A DNA stretch of 8,759 nucleotides from the NCBI GenBank assembly GCA_002340515.1, contig DDMF01000074.1, positions 6,684-15,442 on the forward strand, given 5' to 3'. The notes below the pieces were generated by a model. It saw only the letters and a program-made list of their open reading frames with translations. It had not been told where the DNA came from and did no database searches. Below are positions 1 to 5,759 of the stretch, piece by piece. Every line of letters starts with the position of its first letter. The stretch's first letter is position 1. Position numbers and translations under genes: made by a program. The stretch is from Rhodobacteraceae bacterium UBA2553. GTDB lineage: Bacteria; Pseudomonadota; Alphaproteobacteria; Rhodobacterales; Rhodobacteraceae.

Positions 1-131
1 GGGGCAAGCCGCCACAGCGCGACAATAAACCCAAGACCTACAGCTCTGGTCCGGCGCATAAGGGCAAGGCCAAGGCCATTGATCCTGACAATCCGTTTGC
101 GGCGCTCCTTGCGCTGAAGGACAAAAAATAA
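1..131 (+). CDS. C-terminal fragment of an upstream gene, probably a DEAD/DEAH-type helicase
   Basis: The reading frame is open from position 3 and stops at TAA 129-131, leaving 42 codons. The visible tail is lysine-rich and low in complexity, and it ends in a short hydrophobic-acidic segment (DPDNPFAALLALKDKK). No catalytic motif lies inside the window, so the product cannot be proved here. In Rhodobacterales genomes, as I remember them, the gene directly upstream of this S4-protein/ferredoxin pair encodes a helicase with a basic C-terminal extension, and the tail fits that. The next gene's GTG start follows the stop codon directly, so the two are probably co-transcribed and translationally coupled. 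That this is a real coding end is fairly sure; the helicase identity is inference from synteny. Confidence 0.6.
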   Translation, partial: GKPPQRDNKPKTYSSGPAHKGKAKAIDPDNPFAALLALKDKK

Positions 132-545
132 GTGGCGGAAAAGAAACTTGGGGGCGGCGTCGCGGCCCCCAAAATGCGGGCTGATAAATGGTTGTGGCAT
201 GCGCGGTTTTTCAAAACGCGTGGGCTGGCGACTAAGCTGATCACGGGCGGGCATCTGCGGGTGAACAGCGAAAAGGTGGCCAAAGCGGCCTATCAAATCA
301 GCCCGGGTGACGTGTTGACCTTTGCGCAGGGGCACCATGTACGTGTTGTTAAGATTGTGGATCTTTCGACTCGTCGCGGCCCCGCCCCCGAGGCACAGGC
401 GCTTTATGAGGATTTATCACCGCCGCCCGTGCGGAACGAAATTCCACCAGCCGAGGCCAGCGCGCCAAAATTTGACGGCAAGGGGCGGCCAAGTAAGAAA
501 GATCGTCGCAACTTGATGAAAACAAAGCGCGACCCGCTTGATTGA
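132..545 (+). CDS. RNA-binding S4 domain protein, Hsp15/HslR family
   Basis: A 137-residue protein with one S4 RNA-binding domain at about residues 15-75. The opening RADKWLWHARFFKTR and the later HLRVNSEKVAKA and ISPGD are characteristic of the HslR (Hsp15) group. In E. coli Hsp15 binds free 50S subunits carrying stalled nascent chains and helps recycle them; a similar cytoplasmic ribosome-rescue role is inferred here. The C-terminus is strongly basic (GRPSKKDRRNLMKTKRDP), as expected for an RNA-binding tail. I chose the GTG at 132 because AAGGA lies at 117-121, ten bases ahead, and the start abuts the preceding stop codon. The ATG at 174 begins exactly at the domain but lacks a ribosome binding site, so it is the alternative. 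A 50-base gap separates it from fdxA. Confidence 0.9.
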   Translation: MAEKKLGGGVAAPKMRADKWLWHARFFKTRGLATKLITGGHLRVNSEKVAKAAYQISPGDVLTFAQGHHVRVVKIVDLSTRRGPAPEAQALYEDLSPPPVRNEIPPAEASAPKFDGKGRPSKKDRRNLMKTKRDPLD

Positions 546-595
546 TTGCGCCTGCTGAAATAAGTGGGGCACAGCTTAAGGTTTGAGGACGCAAC

Positions 596-931
596 ATGAC
601 CTACGTTGTTCAAGACAACTGTATCGCCTGTAAATACACCGATTGTGTGGAGGTCTGCCCTGTGGACTGCTTCTACGAAGGTGAAAACATGCTGGTGATC
701 CACCCGGATGAATGCATCGACTGTGGTGTGTGTGAACCGGAATGCCCTGCAGATGCGATCCGTGCTGATACAGAGCCGGGAACCGAGAAATGGGTGGAAT
801 TTAACCGCAAATATGCTGAGCTTTGGCCGGTTATTGTGGAGCGCAAAGACCCATTGCCTGATGCAGAAGAACTGGATGGCAAAGAGGGCAAGCTGGACAC
901 GCATTTCTCAGAAGCACCCGCCGCTGAGTGA
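596..931 (+). CDS. fdxA: 7Fe ferredoxin ([3Fe-4S][4Fe-4S]), FdxA / Azotobacter FdI type
   Basis: A 111-residue soluble electron carrier, close in length and sequence to Azotobacter vinelandii ferredoxin I. The cysteine pattern is complete: C9, C12, C17, C21 and C25 in the first half, then C40, C43, C46 and C50. By analogy with FdI, C9, C17 and C50 would hold the [3Fe-4S] cluster and C21, C40, C43 and C46 the [4Fe-4S] cluster, leaving C12 and C25 free. The long C-terminal extension after residue 55, with WPVIVERKDPLPDAEELDGKEGK, is typical of this family and absent from small 2[4Fe-4S] ferredoxins. Ribosome binding site GAGGA is at 585-589, six bases before the ATG. It may be transcribed with the S4 gene upstream. 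The redox partner cannot be read from the sequence. Confidence 0.96.
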   Translation: MTYVVQDNCIACKYTDCVEVCPVDCFYEGENMLVIHPDECIDCGVCEPECPADAIRADTEPGTEKWVEFNRKYAELWPVIVERKDPLPDAEELDGKEGKLDTHFSEAPAAE

Positions 932-1035
932 TGACGTCTGGCGCCGTGGGGATGATGCGTTTTGGCGGCTCGGGATTTTCGTTGTGATCCTGCAGGGGAG
1001 ATCTGGATGTGATTCGCCCCATAGCGTGGAATTCT

Positions 1036-1083
1036 CCGTTTCTTCGCGTGGAAATGAGACGCCAATCCTTTGATTGGAAACGG
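1036..1083 (+). other. Nested hairpin downstream of fdxA
   Basis: An outer 7-base inverted repeat, CCGTTTC (1036-1042) with GAAACGG (1077-1083), encloses a 6-base hairpin, CCAATC (1062-1067) with GATTGG (1072-1077) and loop CTTT. The two stems share base 1077, so at most one keeps it. No T-run follows on the plus strand, so it is not an ordinary intrinsic terminator. It could be a 3'-end stabilising structure of the fdxA transcript or a pause/Rho-associated element. Confidence 0.4.
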
Positions 1084-1110
1084 CAAAACCCACTTTCTGC
1101 ACCGTAGCAC

Positions 1111-1139
1111 TTTTGTGTGGCGGTTTTTTCTGTTATACT
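1111..1139 (+). promoter_or_regulatory. Extended -10 promoter, probably driving the carD leader and carD
   Basis: TGTTATACT at 1131-1139 is an extended -10 element (TG at 1131-1132, hexamer TATACT at 1134-1139), differing from consensus TATAAT at one base. The -35 region is weak: TTTTGT at 1111-1116 sits 17 bases upstream. Transcription would start near 1144-1146, about 215 bases before the carD ATG. The hexamer has T at -7. From memory, Rhodobacter sphaeroides CarD activates promoters that lack this T and has been reported to repress its own promoter, so a -7T promoter in front of carD fits autorepression; that is inference here. Confidence 0.6.
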
Positions 1140-1143
1140 AATC

Positions 1144-1281
1144 GAACTGATAGTCAGGACCCATCCGTCGCTTGAGGTCTCGCAATCCCAATCTTGGGTG
1201 CGCGCACCTTGGTCTCACTCCGGCAGTTCCGTTCAAAACACACCTTTCGAGGGTGCCTTTGCACCCCCGCGAAGGTTTTTC
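1144..1281 (+). ncRNA. Structured carD leader or independent small RNA (about 136 nt)
   Basis: This stretch begins at the predicted start of the upstream promoter and ends at a hairpin followed by T5. GAACTG (1144-1149) can pair with CAGTTC (1224-1229) as a closing stem. Inside, AGGT (1175-1178) can pair with ACCT (1206-1209) and CCCA (1187-1190) with TGGG (1195-1198). A promoter, internal fold and intrinsic-type terminator is the anatomy of a bacterial small RNA. With carD only 78 bases further on and no second promoter visible, it could equally be a leader with an attenuator. I do not recognise it as 6S RNA, SRP RNA or tmRNA. No homology evidence is available. Confidence 0.4.
1242..1280 (+). 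terminator. Terminator-like hairpin in the carD leader
   Basis: ACCTT (1242-1246) pairs with AAGGT (1272-1276) and GGGTGC (1251-1256) with GCACCC (1261-1266). The loop is CTTT, the middle of the stem is imperfect, and TTTTT follows at 1276-1280. It lies between the promoter at 1111-1139 and the carD ATG at 1360, so readthrough would be needed for carD expression from that promoter. Confidence 0.55.
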
Positions 1282-1359
1282 GTCTTTGAGTGGGGCGACT
1301 GTGATGATGATGTGATGGGGCCTGAATGAATGTGCCTGGACCTGTAAAGGAAGACTTGA

Positions 1360-1872
1360 ATGAGCAAGAAAAAGCTTGATTTCCGCCCGAACGAATATGT
1401 CGTTTACCCCTCGCATGGCGTGGGCAAAATTGTCTCAATTGAAGAGCAGGAAATCGCTGGTATTGAATTGGAATTGTTCGTCATTTCCTTTGAAAAGGAT
1501 AAGATGACCCTGCGGGTTCCAACCCATAAAGCCACCGAAGTTGGCATGCGTGGCTTGGCCAGTGATGTTGAAGTGTCCAAAGCGATGGACACGCTTAAAG
1601 GCAAAGCCCGTGTGAAACGTGCTATGTGGTCGCGTCGCGCGCAGGAATATGAACAGAAGATCAACTCCGGTGATCTGATTGCAATTGCCGAAGTGGTGCG
1701 CGACCTTCACCGCAGCGATGATCAGCGCGAGCAAAGCTATTCCGAGCGTCAGCTTTATGAAGCTGCACTTGAGCGTTTGACCCGCGAAGTCGCCGCCGTT
1801 GGTGGTGGGGATGAGTTGGCCGCACAGAAAAAAGTCAGCGATGTGCTGATGTCGCGTGCCGCTGCGGCCTAA
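1360..1872 (+). CDS. carD: CarD/CdnL family RNA polymerase-binding transcription regulator
   Basis: A 170-residue CarD_CdnL_TRCF family protein. The N-terminal RNA-polymerase-interacting Tudor-like domain spans about residues 7-65 (FRPNEYVVYPSHGVGKIVSIEE at 8-29, then MTLRVPTHKA). The helical DNA-binding domain follows, with the RRAQEYEQKINSGD stretch and W90, which probably corresponds to the tryptophan that wedges into the minor groove at the upstream edge of the -10 element in studied homologues. CarD binds the beta subunit and stabilises the open complex; in Rhodobacterales it is reported as a broad activator of promoters lacking T at -7. A strong ribosome binding site, AAAGGAAG at 1346-1353, precedes the ATG by six bases. 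It is closed by a strong terminator at 1935-1977. The Ala-rich end is normal for the group. Confidence 0.96.
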   Translation: MSKKKLDFRPNEYVVYPSHGVGKIVSIEEQEIAGIELELFVISFEKDKMTLRVPTHKATEVGMRGLASDVEVSKAMDTLKGKARVKRAMWSRRAQEYEQKINSGDLIAIAEVVRDLHRSDDQREQSYSERQLYEAALERLTREVAAVGGGDELAAQKKVSDVLMSRAAAA

Positions 1873-1934
1873 ATGGGCTATATCAGATTGTAATTTGTAG
1901 CAGACATTTTTTTAGATTCGTGCCTGCAACACGT

Positions 1935-1977
1935 AACCGCCGCTTAAATCCATGTGATCTAAGCGGCGGTTTTTTTT
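1935..1977 (+). terminator. Intrinsic terminator of carD
   Basis: A perfect 12-bp stem, AACCGCCGCTTA (1935-1946) with TAAGCGGCGGTT (1960-1971), has a 13-base loop and runs into T8 (1970-1977). It lies 62 bases after the carD stop. The minus-strand side lacks a T-run, so it should not terminate the convergent cobS transcript efficiently, although cobS ends only five bases beyond it. Confidence 0.95.
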
Positions 1978-1981
1978 GGGA

Positions 1982-2752
1982 TTACGCGGCAAGGCTGGCC
2001 AAGACGCATAGGGCTGCGATTTCTGCCAATTGCTGACTGGCCCCTAGGATATCCCCGGTTTGCCCTTTGATTTTGGCCTTGGCAATTGCGGTCAATCCGA
2101 TTGTGGTGACGCTAATCCAGATGATCATCGGCAACACTACTGTACCTACTATCAATATGGCCAACACCAGTGCCGCCACCGTGCCACAAATTGCTGTTTT
2201 ACGAGTGGGGCGCCCCACGGATTGAGACAGCCCTGTGCCCCGGGCATTCGGCATGGCGGCCATTAATATCACCATTGGCACCCGGCTGAGCAATCCAACG
2301 ACCATAAGCGATGCAATTGAAAAGGGGGCTGCCAAAACGGCCATCAAGGCCACGCCGCGCAGAAAAAGCGACAGGGAAACCGCGATCACCCCGTATGTAC
2401 CAATGTGGCTGTCTTTCATAATCTCAAGGCGTCGCGCCGGGGTGTAGCCCCCCCAAAGCCCATCGACCGTGTCCGCAAGCCCGTCTTCGTGTAAGGCCCC
2501 TGTCGTCATGACCTGAGCGGCCAACGCAAAAATGGCGGCAAGGGGCAGGGGCAACCCGAGGGTCATTAACGCGAGAGCAATCAACCCCGACATTGCACCA
2601 ACAACAATTCCGACCAACGGCCACGCCCAGGCACCCGACGCACCTCGGGCGGTGGCCATTTCGGCATTCACAGGAATGGGCAACCGCGTCAGCAACCCCA
2701 AAGCCGCTGGAAGATCGGTTAGGTGAAGAAGGGTATTGTCGTGTTTGGCCAT
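1982..2752 (-). CDS. cobS: Adenosylcobinamide-GDP ribazoletransferase (cobalamin synthase)
   Basis: A 256-residue polytopic inner-membrane enzyme that joins adenosylcobinamide-GDP to alpha-ribazole (phosphate), the last main step of cobalamin assembly. It is called CobV in the Pseudomonas denitrificans naming scheme. Family signatures are present in order: the acidic TGALHEDGLADTVDGLWGG at residues 84-102, MKDSHIGTYG at 112-121, and QTGDILGASQQLAE at 231-244 near the C-terminus. Several hydrophobic segments (about 42-65, 68-84, 120-165, 190-220) fit the family's membrane topology. I chose the ATG at 2752, which gives the usual MAKHDNTLLHLTDLPAALGLL start. The frame can be extended to a TTG at 2818, but the added 22 residues are charged and unlike the family. 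It is divergent from cobT, its pathway partner. Confidence 0.93.
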   Translation of the reverse strand: MAKHDNTLLHLTDLPAALGLLTRLPIPVNAEMATARGASGAWAWPLVGIVVGAMSGLIALALMTLGLPLPLAAIFALAAQVMTTGALHEDGLADTVDGLWGGYTPARRLEIMKDSHIGTYGVIAVSLSLFLRGVALMAVLAAPFSIASLMVVGLLSRVPMVILMAAMPNARGTGLSQSVGRPTRKTAICGTVAALVLAILIVGTVVLPMIIWISVTTIGLTAIAKAKIKGQTGDILGASQQLAEIAALCVLASLAA

Positions 2753-2832
2753 TTTTGGTCTCTTGCGCTCTGGTTCGGATCTCTTGTCATCGGTAAAGAG
2801 GAGGGCAACAGGAATCAATCGGGGATCGGGTC
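2753..2832. promoter_or_regulatory. Divergent cobS-cobT intergenic region
   Basis: Eighty bases separate the two start codons, so promoters for both should lie here or overlap the gene starts. TTGTCA at 2784-2789 resembles a -35 element for cobT, but no good -10 sits 16-18 bases downstream. For cobS, a TTGATT-like -35 on the minus strand has only a weak partner. The space is too short for a cobalamin riboswitch and I see no B12-box-like sequence. The cobT ribosome binding site is poor (GGGATCGGG just ahead of the ATG). Confidence 0.35.
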
Positions 2833-3852
2833 ATGACGGGTCAGGCTTTTTCGACACTTGCAGAGTTTAAAGCGTTGCTTGCGGGGGCTGTTGGCCCGGA
2901 TGGGGCGGCCCGTGCAGCTGCAGAAGAGCGCAATGGCCAGTTGACCAAACCCCCCGGCGCGCTGGGTCGATTGGAAGATCTGGCAATTTGGTATGGCAGC
3001 TGGCGGGGCACGGGGCGTCCGGAATTGACCGCCCCTCAGGTGGTCATCTTTGCCGGCAACCATGGTGTAACCGCGCGTGGCGTATCGGCCTTTCCTGCGG
3101 AAGTGACTGAGCAGATGGTGTTGAATTTTCAGCATGGTGGTGCCGCAATCAACCAACTTTCTAAAGCCTTTGGCGCCAATATGGATGTGCATGCTTTGGA
3201 CCTTGACCGCCCAACCCTGGATTTCACGCAGGGGCCAGCTATGAACGAAGACGAGGTTGTAGCGGCGTTGCTGACAGGCTGGAATGCCGTTGATCCCAAT
3301 GCGGATCTTTTGGTCACCGGCGAAATGGGCATTGGCAACACGACCTCGGCGGCCGCGATCGCATTTGCGTTGCTGGGGGGCGAGGCAGGTGATTGGACCG
3401 GGCGAGGAACGGGTGTGGATGATGCCGGACTTGAGTTGAAATCTCGGGTCGTTGCTGAAGGTCTTGCGGCCAACCCCACGGCCACTGGGGATGGGCTGGA
3501 AGCGCTGCGTTGCTTGGGCGGACGTGAACTTGCTGCGATGGCTGGGGCGATTGCGCGCGCGCGCCTTGAAAGTATCCCGGTTATTTTGGATGGGTTTATC
3601 TGTTCAGCCGCTGCGATGTGCTTGGAAAAATCCGTCCAAGGCGCGCTTGAACACACTGTGGCAGGCCATGTGTCTGCAGAAGCAGCCCATGGGCGTGTAT
3701 TGAAGGCATTGGAAAAAGAGCCACTCTTGGCGCTTGGAATGCGTTTGGGTGAAGGGTCGGGTGCCGCTTTGGCCATTGGCATTCTAAAGGGCGCAATTGC
3801 CTGCCATTCTGGCATGGCCACATTTGCAGAAGCGGGTGTGTCAGCGGGCTGA
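2833..3852 (+). CDS. cobT: Nicotinate-nucleotide--dimethylbenzimidazole phosphoribosyltransferase
   Basis: A 339-residue cytoplasmic enzyme that activates the lower ligand: it moves the phosphoribosyl group of nicotinate mononucleotide onto 5,6-dimethylbenzimidazole, giving alpha-ribazole phosphate for CobS. Recognisable family segments are KPPGALGRLE at 39-48, FAGNHGVTARGVSAFP at 73-88, GGAAINQL at 102-109, the phosphate-binding GEMGIGNTTSAAAI at 163-176, and GRGTGVDD at 190-197. E307 in RLGEGSGAALA matches the place of the catalytic glutamate (E317) of Salmonella CobT. The length is normal and no key residue is missing. It is called CobU in the Pseudomonas denitrificans scheme. It is transcribed away from cobS, and the two products act in succession. 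A hairpin follows the stop codon by 23 bases. Confidence 0.95.
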   Translation: MTGQAFSTLAEFKALLAGAVGPDGAARAAAEERNGQLTKPPGALGRLEDLAIWYGSWRGTGRPELTAPQVVIFAGNHGVTARGVSAFPAEVTEQMVLNFQHGGAAINQLSKAFGANMDVHALDLDRPTLDFTQGPAMNEDEVVAALLTGWNAVDPNADLLVTGEMGIGNTTSAAAIAFALLGGEAGDWTGRGTGVDDAGLELKSRVVAEGLAANPTATGDGLEALRCLGGRELAAMAGAIARARLESIPVILDGFICSAAAMCLEKSVQGALEHTVAGHVSAEAAHGRVLKALEKEPLLALGMRLGEGSGAALAIGILKGAIACHSGMATFAEAGVSAG

Positions 3853-3874
3853 TACGATAGGGTAACTCGCACAG

Positions 3875-3901
3875 AAAACGCCCCGATTGATTGGGGTGTT
3901 T
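3875..3901. terminator. Bidirectional terminator between cobT and the PAS gene
   Basis: AAACGCCCC (3876-3884) pairs with GGGGTGTTT (3893-3901), a 9-bp stem with one G-U pair and an 8-base loop. On the plus strand the T-run is short. On the minus strand the same hairpin is followed by TTTT (complement of 3875-3878), so it suits the PAS gene, which ends at 3963, at least as well as cobT. Confidence 0.65.
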
Positions 3902-3962
3902 GGCTGGGGCGCGTATCAAGTTCAACGGTATATTCTTGTACTCACGGAAGCATATGGGTGGC

Positions 3963-5189
3963 TCAATTTTTGCTACGAGTCTGCTGAATCTCATCGCTAA
4001 GGCGACCTATGCGCTCTAGTTGCGCCTTGATCCGCTCCTGAAACGTCATGAGCTGTGTGATAATATCGTTGAGCGCATCGCCCGCATCCGGCAGGCGGGC
4101 GCTTTCGATTTTACACATTACGCGGGTGGTCGATAGGCCAATGATATGGCGGTTCATCACTTCGCAGGCTTTGGTGATCCGGTCCGTTTCATGAACGACT
4201 TCATTAAAGCAAGACTTGCATTTTTGCCTGTAAGACATAACGAGCCGCTGCAATAAATCACGTTCGTCGCCCAGATTGACCCCGCCAAGATTGCGGCGCT
4301 CGTCGCGTATTTGCACCTCGCTCTCGGCGAGGATACGAGCCATTCCTGCAAGATCCATAGCGCGTTGCACTGACCCCTTGATGGTTGAAAAGTTACTTTT
4401 TTCCCCAAGGACATGGGTTGCAAACCATTGTGACATTTCCCGTGACATGGTCCCGTAGTTTTGTGACAGCGTTGAAACAGGGCCACCGGTAGGTTCGAGC
4501 CGTGACGCGATGACCCGCAGATTATGTGGAATGGTGCGCATGGCTTCGAATTCGCTGATCAACAGACCGGTTTGTTGGGCTAATTCCTGCGCCAAATCGA
4601 TCATATGCCGGAAGTCACCTACATCGCGGTCCAGCGGTCTGCCCAGTTTTGCATCGCGCGACATTAACTCTTCGGACAGAGAAAAGGATGCAAAATGTTC
4701 ATAGCTGTCAAAACCAAGGGTTATGATTTTTTCACGCATCAGCTTTGCGCTGTCTTCCGGTGACAAATTGTTTGTGTTCTCTTCATGCAACAACTCTGCA
4801 TAAAGAGTTTTAACTTTTTGCAGCATATCAGAGGACGGTTTGATCCGCGCCGAGAGATATCCGTCGCCAAAGGGGACCATGACGGCATAGACCCAATATT
4901 GCAGCCCATCTTTCGACAGATTTTTTACATAGCCACCGATCGTATGGCCCTTTTTCAGCTCGTCCCATATCTTCCAGAACACGCCACGTGGCATATCGGG
5001 ATGGCGGATTATTTTGTGGGGATGGCCAAGAAGTTCGTCCCAGTGATAATGCGCAACACGTTGGAAGACGTAATTTCCGGAGAGAATAATCCCGCGATCA
5101 TCTGTGCGTGAAAAGAAGACCTCATCCAGATGAAAAGGTGCTTCGCCAGTCTCAGGGCGGTTCTCAATGCGACGGTCAACAAAGCTCAC
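3963..5189 (-). CDS. Soluble Aer-type PAS protein with long helical C-terminal region
   Basis: A 408-residue protein with no membrane segment or signal peptide. Residues about 22-115 form a PAS domain of the aerotaxis-receptor (Aer) type: IIRHPDMPRGVFWKIWDELK at 60-79 and GGYVKNLSKDGLQYWV at 85-100 closely match the part of Aer that binds FAD. Aer senses redox state; flavin binding here is inference. The remaining ~290 residues are mostly helical. They include NLRVIASRLEPTGGPVSTLS (213-232) and a C-terminal stretch with IESARLPDAG (351-360) that faintly recall chemoreceptor hairpin sequence. There is no full methyl-accepting signalling domain, kinase or GGDEF. Cysteines C314 and C317 form a CxxC, with C332 and C349 nearby. 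The GTG start at 5189 is the only reasonable one before M65; GGA lies about 11 bases upstream. The output function is unknown. Confidence 0.8.
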   Translation of the reverse strand: MSFVDRRIENRPETGEAPFHLDEVFFSRTDDRGIILSGNYVFQRVAHYHWDELLGHPHKIIRHPDMPRGVFWKIWDELKKGHTIGGYVKNLSKDGLQYWVYAVMVPFGDGYLSARIKPSSDMLQKVKTLYAELLHEENTNNLSPEDSAKLMREKIITLGFDSYEHFASFSLSEELMSRDAKLGRPLDRDVGDFRHMIDLAQELAQQTGLLISEFEAMRTIPHNLRVIASRLEPTGGPVSTLSQNYGTMSREMSQWFATHVLGEKSNFSTIKGSVQRAMDLAGMARILAESEVQIRDERRNLGGVNLGDERDLLQRLVMSYRQKCKSCFNEVVHETDRITKACEVMNRHIIGLSTTRVMCKIESARLPDAGDALNDIITQLMTFQERIKAQLERIGRLSDEIQQTRSKN

Positions 5190-5294
5190 AGGTCAATTCC
5201 ACTCACTAAATCAGATGCCCTAATTTTAAGGTACAGACCTTCCCAGTTGGTTAATATTGGTGGAAAAATGACCTATTCTTTCGCGTATTTCGCA

Positions 5295-5759
5295 TCATCG
5301 TGTGGGTAAAGGTGCGTCCGTTTTTAACTGGTTCATGACAATTTGACTTTGCACGCGTGACACCGAAGGATGCGGTAATAAAACGTCATGTATTAATCTA
5401 TTAAGTGCGGCAAGATCGGCGCAATAAACCCGTAGCAAATAGTCGGCGGCCCCGGTCAGGGTCCAGGCGGAAATCACTTCGGTTCGTGTGTTGATCAGTT
5501 GAGCAAAGGCTTTGGCGGCTTCTGGGGCGTGGCTGGCCATTTCGACCTGAACAAAGCTTTGTACCGACAGGCCAAGCTTCATGGGATCCAGCCGCGCGGC
5601 ATACCCTGTGACCAACCCCTGTTCCTCAAGCCGCTGACGTCGCCGCCCGGCTTGGCTGGGTGACAGATTTAAGAGCTCGCCCAATTCTTGCGCGGTGAGA
5701 TGGGCGTTTTTCTGTAATGCTTCAAGCAGACGAGAATCTATATGGTCGAGTGTCGACAT
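5295..5759 (-). CDS. Lrp/AsnC family transcription regulator
   Basis: A 154-residue regulator of the usual family length. Residues 5-53 are the N-terminal winged helix-turn-helix (LDHIDSRLLEALQKNAHLTAQELGELLNLS..., recognition helix near SPSQAGRRRQRLEEQGLV). Residues about 63-145 are the RAM ligand-binding and oligomerisation domain, with the signature TGAADYLLRV at 102-111. Such proteins form dimers to octamers and sense amino acids or related small molecules. It is transcribed away from hppD across 156 bp. A role in controlling tyrosine or phenylalanine breakdown, and possibly its own gene, is therefore the simplest inference; the ligand is not visible. The ATG at 5759 gives the standard MSTLDHIDSRLL start, with a weak AAAGG about 10 bases upstream. 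The 105 bases between its stop and the PAS gene show no clear terminator. Confidence 0.93.
   Translation of the reverse strand: MSTLDHIDSRLLEALQKNAHLTAQELGELLNLSPSQAGRRRQRLEEQGLVTGYAARLDPMKLGLSVQSFVQVEMASHAPEAAKAFAQLINTRTEVISAWTLTGAADYLLRVYCADLAALNRLIHDVLLPHPSVSRVQSQIVMNQLKTDAPLPTR

Larger units (their letters stand above)
932..1359. other. 428-base gene-free region between fdxA and carD
   Basis: No convincing gene lies here: the short open frames have no ribosome binding site and no recognisable protein. The first 100 bases after fdxA show nothing clear. A nested inverted repeat lies at 1036-1083, an extended -10 promoter at about 1111-1139, and a structured stretch ending in a terminator-like hairpin at 1144-1281. 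The last 78 bases before carD contain a small GATGATGATG run but no second obvious promoter. The region therefore looks like the fdxA 3' end followed by a long, structured carD leader or a separate small RNA gene. Confidence 0.7.

Noticed and set aside
1144..1281. Identity of the carD leader RNA as 6S, SRP (4.5S) RNA or tmRNA
   Set aside because: The conserved SRP loop sequence and the tmRNA tRNA-like ends are absent, and I see no 6S-type long stem with a central bubble.
1117..1329. 70-codon open frame across the carD leader
   Set aside because: It would start inside the predicted promoter spacer, has no ribosome binding site and crosses the terminator hairpin; the RNA structure explains this region better.
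2753..2818. Extension of cobS to a TTG codon at 2818
   Set aside because: The 22 added residues are charged and unlike the CobS family start, and there is no ribosome binding site. The ATG at 2752 gives the normal N-terminus.
2753..2832. Cobalamin riboswitch upstream of cobS or cobT
   Set aside because: Only 80 bases separate the two genes, less than half the size of a B12 riboswitch, and no B12 box is visible.
3129..3872. 247-codon minus-strand open frame over cobT
   Set aside because: Its Ser/Pro/Ala-rich translation is the typical shadow of a GC-rich gene. cobT is unambiguous on the other strand.
5228..5241. AAGGT/ACCTT inverted repeat upstream of the PAS gene as a terminator of the lrp-type gene
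   Set aside because: The 5-bp stem is short and no T-run follows it on the minus strand (the next bases are AAAATTA), so it cannot be supported as a terminator; an operator role is possible but unsupported.
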